64,000 bases of DNA, from positions 1 through 64,000 of the forward strand of contig ML769490.1 in assembly GCA_009733575.1 (NCBI GenBank). The letters run 5' to 3'. Source of the stretch: Gymnopus androsaceus JB14. Its lineage: Eukaryota; Basidiomycota; Agaricomycetes; Agaricales; Omphalotaceae. The translations under genes were made by a program, and so were the position numbers. The notes under the pieces were generated by a model. It saw only the letters and a list, made by a program, of their open reading frames with translations. It did not search any database and had not been told where the DNA came from. Shown here piece after piece: positions 1-10,788 of the stretch. How positions within the stretch are numbered: position 1 is the first letter of the stretch; the number at the start of each line of letters is the position of its first letter.

Positions 1-1
1 G

Positions 2-67
2 GTCGTTTTTGCTAAAGCCATCGAAGAGTGGGCAAATAAACCTACGCGGTCCATTCCTATGTTATAA
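2..67 (+). CDS. possible C-terminal end of a truncated coding sequence
   Basis: An open frame enters from the window edge and ends at TAA (65-67). It gives about 21 residues including AIEEWANKP, which looks like the tail of a real exon. There is too little sequence to name a family, and the frame could be open by chance. Confidence 0.15.
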   Translation, partial: VVFAKAIEEWANKPTRSIPML

Positions 68-540
68 GTATGGAGCTAGTGGGCGTCCCAGAGGCAGAAT
101 CATTGGCGCTTCATCAGTTGCGAGAGTTTTGTTCAGGCAGACTGTGGTTTAGCGGCCAGTTCAACACCGTTAAACAAGGGACAGGAATGCATGGTCTGTA
201 CACATTAGTGCTGCTGTTTACAATGTCCGTTTATTCAGGTATGCGATTTTGGTTGCAAAAAGTTGATCATCTCTCACAACATCTTCATCTAGGAAAGCTA
301 TCGTGGCAGATCAGGCACTGAACGCGACATGGAATCAAAGGGATGTATGCATTGTATCCTGTCGAGGTCGACGTGGCGCAGAAACTGACAATTACTATAT
401 ATCTTATGAGTAGAATGTATTGTTTGAGTTTTTATTGCATGTACATACTACCTATTTCGAATCCAATGTAAGCCTCCGCTGGACACCTCAGTGTATGCTA
501 CGGTGTACGCTGCGCTGCCGCTAGGCCGCCACGTAGATGA
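68..540. other. no recognisable gene
   Basis: Mixed-composition sequence with only short uninformative ORFs. I see no family motif, RNA gene or clear repeat. Confidence 0.4.
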
Positions 541-860
541 AATTTGTCATTTCAGCATTGCCCTGAAAAGGCTGCTGAAATGGAATGATTCGCCTGGCTT
601 CTGAAATATACCTTTTCAGGTAGCCTTTCAGCCCGGTTGAAGGTGATCGTTTCAACTTCTGTCCGAAACAATAGATTTCGGACCCTGGCTGATGGTTCTC
701 ACTTCAGATGGTCCGAAAGTTGCTATTTTGTTTGTGCAATGAAATATATATTTTCTCTAGTTGACCGAAAATATACATTTCACTTATGTACTGAAATTAA
801 TTACTTCACATTATACTTCAGCCAGGCTGAAGTATAATGATCGGCGGTGTGAGAAGGAAA
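541..860. repeat. MITE-like repeat ending in a CTTCAG hairpin
   Basis: The stretch is rich in TTTCAG/CTGAAA motifs in both orientations. It finishes with a palindrome at 811-837 (11-bp arms, 5-nt loop), followed by a GGCGGTGTGAG-like tail. A related terminus with the same CTTCAG...CTGAAG hairpin and GGTGGTGTGAG tail lies at about 38030-38080, so this is a dispersed family. I cannot place the left end exactly and see no transposase. Confidence 0.5.
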
Positions 861-1014
861 TCTAGGGATAAGGTAAACTGGATAAGTAGTGTGACAATGT
901 CACATATGTCACATGACAAAAGTCGGGCATGAGGTGCCATAATTAGTGGAAAAATCATGAAAAATAATGAAAATATTCATAGGATGGGTTTGCAGCCTGT
1001 ACATGACTTTTAAT

Positions 1015-1282
1015 AGTAGTCCATGGAATTCATGAACTAGTAAATATACTAGTCCATGGATTCCATGAACTAATGAATATGCTAGTCTATGGAATCCATG
1101 AACTAGTGCATTTAGTAGTCCATGGATTCCATGAACTAATGTATTTACTAGTCCATGGAATCCACGAACTAGTGTATTTGGACTAGTAAATGCACTAGTT
1201 CATGGATTCCATAGACTAGCATATTCATTAGTTCATGGAATCAATGGAATAGTAAATAATACACTAGTCCATGGATTCCAAG
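1015..1282. repeat. palindromic ACTAGT/CCATGGA repeat array with a 59-bp hairpin
   Basis: About ten alternating copies of a short unit built from ACTAGT and CCATGGAATCCATGAAC occur in both orientations. Positions 1063-1121 and 1180-1238 are inverted repeats of 59 bp with a single mismatch, separated by 58 nt that hold more of the same units. The array directly abuts the gypsy fragment. It could be the remains of a foldback element or of a replication-slippage palindrome; no coding potential is seen. Confidence 0.75.
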
Positions 1283-2540
1283 GAACTGCCTCCTCACCGC
1301 CCTTACAACATCAAGATTGAGACGGAGGGTGATGCCCTGCCCAACATAGGAAAGCTCTACACTATGTTGGAGGTGGAGTTAAAAGCACTCAAAGACTACC
1401 TCGACGACATGTTGGGAAAAGGGTTGATTTGATTATCAAATTCACCTGCGGGAGCACCGGTCCTATTTGCAAAGAAGAAGGATGGAACCCTATGACTTTG
1501 TGTAGATTATCGGGCACTCAACAAACTCACCCGAAAGAACAGGTACCCCTTACCACTCATTGGTACACTAGTTGACCAATTGCGGAAGGCAAAAATCTTC
1601 ACAAAGATCGACTTGCAGGCGGGATACAATAATGTGCGAATAGCGGAAGGTCACGAATGGAAGACAGCCTTTAGAACTTGTTACGGATCATACGAGTATT
1701 TAGTCATGCCATTTGGATTGACAAACGCCCCATCCGCCTTCCAATTCTTCATGAATGACACCTTTCACGATATGGTGGATATTTGTATTGGGGTATACCT
1801 AGACGACATCCTTATCTACTCAATGGACAAGGAATCACATACTCAACACGTGAGGAAAGTACTTGAAAAGCTGCGGGAGAACAATTTGCATGCAAAACCG
1901 GAAAAGTGCAACTTCCACACACGCATAGTGGAATACCTTGGAGTCATAATATTGCCCGACGGAGTGGCCATGGACCCAAAGTGTTGGAATTTGATAAATT
2001 CAGTTTTGCAAGCTGGATTCGGCAACTCTACAGAAGTATCATTATCACTGACATCACTCATTCTAACTATGGATTATTTACCCTTAGTACCCACTATGGT
2101 GTAATCTCTTGCAACGATGTGATATCATTACTTCTCATGATATCCACTTATGATACTTGATACTTATGACATATGAACTCTTAACAAGTATATAAACAAG
2201 TAGTACTTCAGTATGTACTTCACTTGTTTGCCTCCAGGCCCAAGAGAGGTCAAACGTTCAATCATAACTCTTTTACTGCCTATGCTTTAAATTGTTTATT
2301 CCCACACAAAGAAGGTCAACACAATCCTCTCGTGGCCTGCACCTAAGAACATAAAGGAACTACAAGGATTCCTGGGCTTCGCAAACTTCTATAGGCGGTT
2401 CATCGATAACTACTCTGGCATCACAAAGGTCCTTACCCGCCTCCTGAAAAAGGGAAACTATTGGAAATGGACACAGGAGTGCCAGTGTGTCTTCGACGTA
2501 CTAAAGGGCGCATTTGCGGAAGCTCCCATACTTGCCACCC
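1283..2540 (+). pseudogene. Ty3/gypsy reverse transcriptase fragment (decayed, split by a solo LTR)
   Basis: The translation shows the Ty3/gypsy RT order: [55 protein letters not shown], the catalytic YLDDILIYS, and the thumb/connection motif LQGFLGFANFYRRFI (from about 2365). Gag, protease, RNase H and integrase are missing. In-frame TGA codons at 1430-1432 and 1493-1495 replace Arg codons of the family (LI-R-LSNSP and TL-R-LCVDYR), consistent with CGA to TGA. The frame is interrupted at 1982-2306 by a solo LTR. Coding similarity stops at about 2540, so most of pol has been deleted before the 3' LTR. The element cannot be active. Confidence 0.9.
1982..2306 (+). mobile_element. solo LTR inserted in the gypsy RT, 5-bp TSD CAAAG
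   Basis: The 325-bp insert begins TGTTGGAAT and ends ATTCCCACA, the TG...CA form of an LTR with a near-perfect short terminal inverted repeat. It is flanked by CAAAG at 1977-1981 and 2307-2311. Conceptual removal of the insert and one CAAAG puts MDPK in frame with KVNTILSWPAP. No internal retroelement sequence remains, so it is a solo LTR from LTR-LTR recombination. The TGTTGGA start resembles the copia LTRs at 58255, but the rest of the sequence differs. Confidence 0.88.
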
Positions 2541-3019
2541 GTTGCTGTGAGAATTAAGCATAACTCTTGATAAGTCTCGGGCTGAAGTAATGCATAATAG
2601 ACCGATAAGGTTTTGGCCTATGAAATTTCAAAAGTTAAAGTCCCATTTGCAGAAGTTGCAGTCTGCCAAGAAACGGGGCAGAGAGGAGAAACGACAATAG
2701 GGATACTCTGCCCAGACATCGAGGGATTGACAGTGGCTGGATGACAGGAGGAAGGCGAAAGGTTCGGCGACAGGGACCATTTGGTCCTTTTACGAGAGGA
2801 ATTGTTGGAAGGAGAAGAAGGCCTCTTGGGGGGCATTTTGGGAGTGAACAACAAGAAGGATAAGGAAGAAAGAGAATGGGAACAGTTGAACATAAACTTT
2901 TCAAACTGTTTGTTGGCGTGTGTGGGTCCAACGGCGATCACGTCATTCTAGAACCCGTGATCCGCCAATTGACACGCAAACCCAATCTAGATGCTAGGGG
3001 CCTTAGATGGGGGGGGTAA
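2541..3019. other. remnant 3' region of the gypsy element, no clear gene
   Basis: This segment lies between the truncated pol and the 3' LTR and ends in a G-run (3010-3016) that fits a polypurine tract. A minus-strand frame (2618-2941) contains a basic start MPPKRPSSPSNNSSRKR, but I recognise no family and cannot tell a gene fragment from a chance ORF. Confidence 0.4.
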
Positions 3020-3583
3020 TGTCATGCCCTGTACCACCGATTTCACTATCTTCAACCCTCTAACCCTCCCGATCCTATGCATAACCTACCCTACCGACCT
3101 GACAACCACCTGCTAAGTCCACGACGTATCTCAGCTACTTCTGTACATGCTTACTACTCACCAATCCCACATCCTGCGTGTATATAATCCATAAACTCGC
3201 TTGGAGGATCCCTCGTCTTGATATTAACTTGTTTTACTCCCGTATCTCTTATTTCTCTTTTCTCTTATACTCTGTCTATTTTCTATATCCAATATACGCT
3301 TGTTCTGGCTTCTGCTTTTCAACTTACGCGTCAACTTGACTACCAGCAAGCTCATACGACAACCAGACTCGCTGCCATTGACCAATCGACATTGGCTCAC
3401 ACAACTAGACTCATAACTCATATTCGGGAGCTTTGGCATTCCCAATCCACCTGCTTCTCACTACTAGTCTTTGACTAGCTCACCTGCACACATATTTGAT
3501 TGCAGATCTCGTCCGCCTTTTATACTAAGGCTACAAAGCTACTTCTAGTACCTTTCCCCAAGACCGTCGACCCCGGTCTTACA
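3020..3583 (+). mobile_element. Ty3/gypsy 3' LTR
   Basis: The LTR starts TGTCATGCCCTG right after a polypurine tract and ends GGTCTTACA, giving 564 bp, a normal gypsy LTR size. A TATATAA box at 3180-3186 is a plausible LTR promoter. No second copy is in the window, so the 3' boundary rests on the TG...CA rule and the direct GACC...GGTC symmetry near the end. Confidence 0.65.
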
Positions 3584-5758
3584 GAGTCCCCGAGCTGCTT
3601 GCGGAACAGGAGCAGGCAGATGACAAACAATTCCTTGTCATAAGAGGTGTCAAGCCTATGGCATGCAAGAATTGTAAGTCCCTGATTATGGACGGGCTTC
3701 AGTTCTAGGGCGGACTTGTCTATCAATTTGTCAGAACAATAGAGGAAGCATGGACAGAGTTGTATTGGCATAAGTTGCAGAAACACACTCGTAACATCCA
3801 TGAACCATGTAAAGATTTCTAGGGGTTACTGTCCATTGTAGCTGTTGGTGATCACTTTTTACTTTACCTTGTATATGTCCTTGTGTGCACTTGATGCTGC
3901 TCCTGTAAATAGCTCAAATTATAATCTTTATGCCATTGAATGAATGATAATGGAAGTCATCTGACATTGAGGACTAGAATAAGGATACCCCAAGCATATT
4001 TAATATACCAGTAATGATTTTGCGGTATCTCAACCAGTAAAAGTGAAGAATGAAACTTGTGCTGAGATGGCTCTCAAACATCGGGAAATAAATATAGTAC
4101 TACATGAGATACATTGATTGTTAAACACTACCAGTCTCGATATTATGCTACTTACTTTTGTTGACAGTCGACAAAGCCTGAACAAGAATTCCATTGTAAA
4201 GTCAATGAACACAATGCTGATAGTGCACTTCACCTGTGTATGAAAACTTGGTGTATCACGACTGTATGTCATCTCAGATGCCTATTTCTTAAGTTCAAGC
4301 TAGGTAGGTACAGTTATCAGACTGCAAGTTCATTGTTTTGTGTGAACCCGAACTTGGTAGCAGAATTTAAGCATACAGTCTTATTGCAGTGTAATCTGGT
4401 AGTGTTTGTTTACAATTTTTACTGCAAGATGTGCAGAGAACTACTACTGGGAGTTCCCGGTGGATCCGAAGCTCATCTAAAATAATTTCTGTGCTTGAGC
4501 TCATCATTCAGAACAATGAATCTACACAAAGCACTCAATAAGTGCCAAGATTTTGTAGACTCATATTTGCTCAAAGTCAACTGTTAAAATATTTTGGTCA
4601 TTCATTTGGGCTACAATAGAGGCTAGTAAGTAAGTCTAAGCTGTTAGACTGCGGATTCTCCCTATGTAGTCCCAAACCCAACACTATACAACCTGGTAGA
4701 AGCTCAATAATAAGCTTCAAGTCCCAAAGCATTAAATGCCTGCCCTTCTTGCAATTGAAATCCCCACAACAGTAAACAGTGCACTGGCCAAAGAGAAGGT
4801 TGAGGAAATCGTAGTGAGCTACTGTAATGGCGTGATCCAAGTTGATAGGTGGTGACAAAGCAGCAGTCGTCCCAGTTCTAGATAAGGTTGGCATCAGACT
4901 TGCAGAGATCACTCAATGTATTGGCGTACAAGGAGCAAAGCTTTGGGAAATAGCACGCTGTTGGATCTGAATCAGAAACTCAGCATAAGAAAGGGGGAAG
5001 ACAGATAGCTTAAAGTCAACTCTTCGAGCAATTGGCTCGATCTCCAGTGTATCACGCAGAGAATGCCAACCCTTTTCATTTTTTTCATCATGCAGAAAAT
5101 CACAGGGTGTTGCTGACCACCACTGAGGCCCTCGAAGCCGTCATGAGTTTTCACTGTTGAGAAAAACAAACTGGGACAAGTACTCATGGCAACGGAGAAA
5201 ATCCATAGCCTCATTTGAGGAACAGATGCTATAATAAATTATTTAGTTAGTATAAAAGTCTAGAGTCAGGAAGAATTGCCCCCAAACCAGCCATTCCAGT
5301 TGTTTTGCCATCCTTGAGTTCAAAGCCGGGCCCTTGGAATAAAGCCCAACCTCTAATCCCTTCAAGATGGCTTTCCAACTGTACTAAGCTGGTTTGGAGG
5401 CAGAAAGGAAGGCTTACCAAAAGGAAGGAGCCGCCGTTGTGGTAGTGGTTCATGTATAAGTTGGCTTGAATCAACAAATGCGAACGCCACAGTCAGGTGC
5501 GCATAGTCACATGACAATCTACTAATGGGGATTCTACGGCCTGGAGTACAGGTTTGAACCACCGCAATGCAACATCCACAAGCTAACGTACCTCAGTGCC
5601 ATTGCTTTACACGAGAACCAGCCCACCCTCTATACAATGATATTGACAACCAGCCCTGGATCTCTTCCTTGACCGCGCATAATCCATCCCAATGACAGAA
5701 AAAAGCAGCTGAAGCTCAAAGCAGCTATATATCGAGACAAGTTCTTGTTACAACCCAA
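3584..5758. other. no recognisable gene
   Basis: AT-moderate sequence. A short plus-strand frame just after the LTR (3588-3708) reads like an exon fragment (ELLAEQEQADDKQFLVIRG, MACKNCKSL) but ends at TAG and belongs to no family I recognise. I see no transposon termini or RNA genes in the rest. Confidence 0.35.
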
Positions 5759-7166
5759 ATGCTCAAGAACCGGTATCATGATTGTGTTCGTTCTGGCACT
5801 AATGAAGATGACCATGTTATGATGGATATCTTGATGAATTTGGATGACGATTCTGGGACATTGCATCCAGGTTCAAATGGCTTTGGAAGTGATAGCGACT
5901 CTGAGGGTGCCCCACCAATGAGTGCAGATGCTGACTGGGAAGAAGAAGAAGCCTCAGTTGAGGAAACAGCTGATTTACTTCAGAGCCAAAGGTGCCATAT
6001 ACGACTTGTAAGTGATTTTAAACAAACCTATATGTTGAAGCTTATATTCTCTTCCAGTGAGTTGAAGGGTTATTGTTCAAGGAAGAAGAAGGTCCAGATA
6101 GATCAAACACAGTAGAATGAGGAGATGCCTGACCTTATTGAGGCGTATCTTGAGTTCTGTCTGCGTCGGAAGAGTGGGGAGTTGTGTCTGGACAATGTAA
6201 GGGAAAAACATGTTATTTTGATTTGGTCCACATTTGGTGAGTTACAATAATATTTAGCCCATTCAATTATAGTCTAACGGTACACTTAGAGCATGCTACG
6301 TATGAAGTTCCTATATACGAGTCAGATAGGCTGCACAATGCAAGCTATATCTGTTCCAGATATCTTCCATTCAATCCACTAGTCAATAACTCGCTTGTCT
6401 CTATAGAGACAATTGAGCTATATCATTATCTCTTCATGCGCTGCCCAAGGTTGGGGATACAAACCTTTGTAAGGGCTTTGAGTGATATGCAAGGCATTCA
6501 ATTCAAGAACCACATTTTGGTTCAGTTCTCCTTGGCCTATGACATCTATATTCAACTTGTAGAGGCTGTCCGCCTCTGTGTCCAAGAAAAACTCGACCGT
6601 GTATCTCTTCATTGGCAAATTCTCAACAACTGTCCAGCCTGCCAGTATGAAGTGGTTGGCGAACCAGTGCTGGCTATATGGATGATGATTGCAGTGGATG
6701 ATAACAACTTGCTCAAACATCTAGAGTGAAGGGAGCTGCCTACTGGAGATGGGAGGGTGCTAGGAGCTGTCAAGGAGAGGCTTGATGGTTATGTTGGAGG
6801 TGGGGATTATTTTTTTCAGCTGGAGGAGGTGGCTCTCTGGGACGAGTCTCAATAGCAGAAGTGGCCAGACTGGACACTAACACCAGAAGGAAAGAAGCCA
6901 CCATGTGCTGACCACTGGTCAAACCTGGATGAAGCCAGCACCAAGCGTTTGTTTGGCCACTTTGATGTCAACAGTGTGTTTGCAGGATTTTGTAGGCACT
7001 CTTTCGTTCTGGTGTTTTCTGACATGATTCACACTGGAGAGCAGTGAGTCCCATTCTTTAGATCGGCTGCTGAATACTAATGTGTTCTATTTCCAAGGTC
7101 CAAATACATGCTAGTGCTCCTACATCACTTTATGGTGGCTTCTCAGGCACTAGTGGTTGTGGTAAC

Positions 7167-7883
7167 AATGCAAAGTATCTGGGCAACATCCCTAAACGGT
7201 ATAATGCAAAGTAACAGGGCAACTATCTAGCCTATCTAAACTATACCTAAACTACAATTCTTACTGATCCATTACTAGTACATATATAGTATCATTAGGG
7301 TGTGTTAGGACAACCTTAGGGTAGGGGTAGGGTTAGGGTTAGGGTTGGGTTAGGTTAGGGTTAAGATAAGATATCAATATTCAAATCAGGAAAATGTGAA
7401 TAGCATGTGATCAATGGAAGCATTAGGGTTAGGGTTAGCTTCAGCTAACCCTAACCTGGTCCATACAGTGCTCTGGAGCATCATGTGACAAAAAAGAGTT
7501 AGGATTAGGGTTAGCTTTAGCTAACCCTAATCTGGTCCACAGTGGTCTTCAGGATTAGTTAGGGTCCACACAGGTTAAGGTTAGGGGTTGAGGATGAAGT
7601 CTGGGGTGCAGGGCTTGCCCCGCTATTTGCAGTAGAAAGTTTAGGGTTGGGGATATTAAGGTTAGGGATTATTAGGGTTATGGATAGTCAGGGTAAAACT
7701 AGGGTTTGGCAGTGCAGGTCAGGGTCATATTGTGCACAAGGCTCAAAAATTTTGTCCATTTTTCCCCATGATGCCTCGTTCAGCCTCTATGGATATTACA
7801 AAGTTCAAGTCTTATAGAGCTGGATAGTTGTCCTGTTACTTTGCATTATACTGTTTAGGTCTATTGCCTACGTACTTTGCATT
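7167..7883. mobile_element. MITE with 61-bp TIRs and internal TTAGGG repeats
   Basis: The terminal arms 7167-7227 and 7823-7883 are inverted repeats of 61 bp (about 87% identical, by eye). Each arm holds the motif AATGCAAAGTA...GGCAAC twice. The interior has no ORF of note but many TTAGGG/CCCTAA runs, two copies of a GGGTTAGCT..AGCTAACCC palindrome (about 7428-7460 and 7508-7543), and GGTTAGGG-rich flanks. It interrupts the KDZ transposase between its FSDM and YNITC blocks. A clean target duplication is not visible, so the superfamily is open. Confidence 0.8.
7316..7365 (+). repeat. interstitial telomere-like TTAGGG tract
   Basis: Imperfect TTAGGG units in tandem lie inside the MITE described at 7167-7883. 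Further units recur at about 7424, 7508 and 7640-7700 in both orientations. Because they sit inside a TIR element, they are better read as internal element sequence than as a chromosome end. Confidence 0.7.
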
Positions 7884-8339
7884 AAACTTATAGCTGCAGC
7901 TGTCTCAGGAAGATCAAAAAAACCATGGTCTACCAGACGAGCCTTCCAGATTGCTTGCTGTAGGGTACAACATCACATGCAGAATGGTGGATAAGATTGC
8001 ACGGAGCCCGCTCAGCAAGTTGGCAAAGAACGAGAGGCTGAAGATGCTGATAGGGCTTCTTCATGGTTATGCCCATAATTGTCTATGTCAGCTAATGTTC
8101 CTCATGCTGTACATCTATGGTGCCAGCATTGAGGACCTTGAGGTCTGTGAGCAATATTTCTCCCAGTCAAACGCACTTGCTCTGGTCACCTGGTACATGA
8201 GCAAGTTCTATTGTCACCAGGCTATTGCATCGTTTGCTTACCATTGCAATAACTTCGATGCCTATCCCAACCTCTCAAAGTTCATATATTCCAACTACAA
8301 GCAGATGCTTGATATTCTCAACCGAGTCCCCAATTCTTT

Positions 8340-8944
8340 GAACTTGGCATGATGCACGACTTGTTGTCTACTTATCATAGACCATCCATCTCTTGGGAAC
8401 AGCGCCTTGGTGGGGGGAAGGTCAAAGACCTTTGGGTCCTGGCCGCGTGGAGCTCCTATGAAGACACGGTTAGCTGCAATGGGCAGGAGGGTCCATCGCA
8501 GCTATCTAACTCCCTGGGCTTGGACTGCTTTTGTTGTTTTTCCTGTTTTTGTATCATGTCATGTTGCATTATATCTATAGATGTACATTGAGAAAATTTT
8601 GTGTAGCTGCAATATGTTGTGAAACTCTTGGGTGGGTGGGTGTGGTTGAACAAGATCGTCTATTGTACAGTATATGTAGGATGAGTCTTCGATGGCCTCA
8701 TGTCGATGCGGTGAAGTGAAAGGTTGATTCACAGCATCACATGTCTGTTCGAAGACTATAGTTTGCTTACGCTACTCTACTCTCCGCTAATCAAACTGAC
8801 ATCTTTGAAGTTGGCGTGATGCATGACTTGTTATCTACTTATCGTAGACCATCCATCTCTTGGGAACAGCGCCTTGGTGGGGGGAAGGTCAAAGACCTTT
8901 GGGTCCTGGCTGCGTGGAGCTCCTGTGAAGACACAGTTAGCTGT
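8340..8944. repeat. pair of ~130-bp direct repeats
   Basis: Positions 8340-8472 and 8812-8944 are nearly identical direct repeats (a handful of transitions), running from TTGGCRTGATGCAYGACTTG to GAAGACACRGTTAGCTG. About 340 bp of unique sequence lies between them. The left copy starts exactly where KDZ similarity ends and the right copy lies at the downstream end of the DIRS-like element. They could be split or terminal direct repeats of a YR retroelement or a local duplication. Confidence 0.7.
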
Positions 8945-9497
8945 GATTCCCATAAGGGGAGGAGGGTGCGACACATCCAGCGCCGTGGATTCCCAATGTG
9001 GAAGGAGCGCACTTACATCTGACTGGGGGCATGGTATAGCACAGAAATTCTTGGTGGATGTCCGGTTGCATGTACAGGGCCATGATCTCGGTGTGTTTGC
9101 ATAAGTACAGTAGAAAAGTGTCACTTTTCCACCTGCCAATTACCTGTACTGCATCAAACGGAACTCCTCTCAGCAAGTATTCGAGTGTTGCCCCGATCCT
9201 TATCCCGTGTCCCTATAAGACCAGTAATCCTAGTTTCCTGGCCGCTTTGTGTATTCGTTGCATGAAAGCCGATTTGGTTAGCAGCCTGTGAGTGGTCCTG
9301 TTCAAGGCCGTATGCGAGTAGGTGAATAGATGCTCTGTCGCTTCTGGTTTGTTTAGCATTAGGTTGTTTCATAACCAGGTGTCCGGATCCGCTACTCCTA
9401 GCTGTTTGGAGAAGTATAGGTCCTCCCCCTGTACCAGGCTGCTTTTGGTGGACAGAACATGTATTACCGTTGTCTCGACACCAGAGGCTATAGCGGT

Positions 9498-10035
9498 ATT
9501 AAAATAAACCCCTACAAGTTCTCGGAGGCGTATTTTAATAATAGCGACAAGTTGTCAGCCAGCCAAATATGCCCAGGGAACCCTAACCATAGTATGATAA
9601 GATGGGACCATATCTCGGGAACCAGGGGCCATGGGAAAAACAGAAATGGCTACACCCCTTTATTTTTCTCCCTCTTTCCAGTGGTGCCTCTGCTTAATCC
9701 TAATCTAAAATTAGGATTATGACCAAATATAGTAATAAGCACTGTTTCGGTCAGGTCTCGTTAGGGTAAGCACAAAGTGCTTACCCTAACATAGAGACCT
9801 GATCAAAACAGTGCCAAACAAACAGTGAACATAGGTTAGGGTTAGGGTGGTTAGGATGCAAAGTAGGGATAGAGTTGGGTGCAGGTGACCTACACAAGCA
9901 TGGGAAAAGTGTCCATTTTTTCCCACGGGCTCTCGTTCTCTCTATCGATATTTCTTTTCTAGGTATAAGCTGTGCTGACAACTTGTCGCAAATATTAAAA
10001 TACACCTCTGAGAACTTGTTGGGGTTTATTTTAAT
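9498..10035. mobile_element. foldback/MITE element with 62-bp TIRs and a central hairpin
   Basis: Arms 9498-9559 and 9974-10035 are inverted repeats starting ATTAAAATAAACCCC, with about six mismatches of which two are CpG transitions. Partial complementarity continues inward. At the centre, 9739-9773 and 9777-9814 form a strong hairpin with a 3-nt loop whose stem contains TTAGGGTAAGCAC. The 538-bp element has no coding capacity. It splits the tyrosine recombinase between GFETSWF and its C-terminal catalytic half. The flanks share an imperfect GGTKTCGAGAC motif, so the target duplication is unresolved. Confidence 0.82.
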
Positions 10036-10788
10036 GCTGCTAATGAACCAGCTGGTCTCGAAACCATTTCTGTCCGTTGCTTTTTGTATTTGCTCTTTCA
10101 TGACGTGCTTCTGCTGATCAAAATCCTTCAGCGTTGGGACTGTGAGTTCCCCTACTCGAGCTGCGCAGAAGAAGCTTGTTGTCAGGCATCCTCCACACAC
10201 TGTGTCAAGAGGGTCTGCCTGGTCAAAGTCACCGAGTATTTTGGTGATGTAGTCTACCGTGAACAGTTGGCGTTTCTTCTTGTGTGAGTGTTTGGGTTGT
10301 AGCCGTTCTGCCCCCTGTATCATCGTGTCAAAAGATGCCTTGTCAATTTTCCAGTTCACCCCGTGTATTATGTGCCATGCTCTGACTCCATGGACATAGT
10401 TCTTGATGGACATCCCTGCGTAGTTCCCAGCCATCATGGCTATCCATGAGCTGACTAGGTCACTGCTACATGGTGCACGCTGGTCTTCTGGTATGTTTCA
10501 AGAATCACAGAAGACGTGGTATAGTAGGAGGCCAGAAGCGTATGTTTCGAGTGTGCTCTCCACGTACCCATGTAGTAATACCTGCTGTACTCTCTCCACA
10601 AATTTGTCAGGGAGGTCAATCATTCTTCCATTGGCGTCTTGGAATATTCGTCTCACTGCTGGTTTCCAGGACATCAGTCTCTCACAGGCTGGACACGGGG
10701 GGCGTAAAGTAGAAGGTAATGGATTTAGATTAGCTGGGTAATGATGTGTAGCTGATGCATTAGAGATATGGTTATGGAGGGGAGTAAC

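Larger units (their letters stand above)
5759..8345 (+). pseudogene. KDZ-superfamily transposase pseudogene
   Basis: Separate frames carry the KDZ transposase order: an acidic N-terminal stretch (from 5759), EEMPDLIEAYLEF (about 6119), RCPRLGIQTFVRALSDMQG, a LNNCPACQYEVVGEP zinc-type motif with IAVDDNNLLK (about 6620-6715), CADHWSNLDEASTKRL and FAGFCRHSFVLVFSDM (about 6905-7030), then YNITC (7968), GLLHGYAHN, GASIEDLEVCEQYFSQSNAL (about 8120) and NYKQMLDIL. KDZ elements are cut-and-paste DNA transposons common in Agaricomycetes. Defects are TGA and TAG stops near 6727 and 6853, a probable intron at about 7046-7097, and a 717-bp MITE at 7167-7883. The family's YDI is YNI here, so a likely catalytic Asp is lost. 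The C-terminus stops at about 8343. Confidence 0.85.

Noticed and set aside
1982..2306. Intron in the gypsy reverse transcriptase
   Set aside because: The ends are TG...CA with a flanking 5-bp duplication and no GT...AG borders.
2618..2941. Minus-strand gene with MPPKRPSSPSNNSSRKR
   Set aside because: A single unbroken frame with no recognised domain lies between gypsy pol and its LTR. It is kept only as a note because chance cannot be excluded.
7316..7365. A chromosome end or true subtelomere marked by TTAGGG repeats
   Set aside because: The repeats are short, imperfect, occur in both orientations, and lie within a TIR-bounded insert in a transposase pseudogene.
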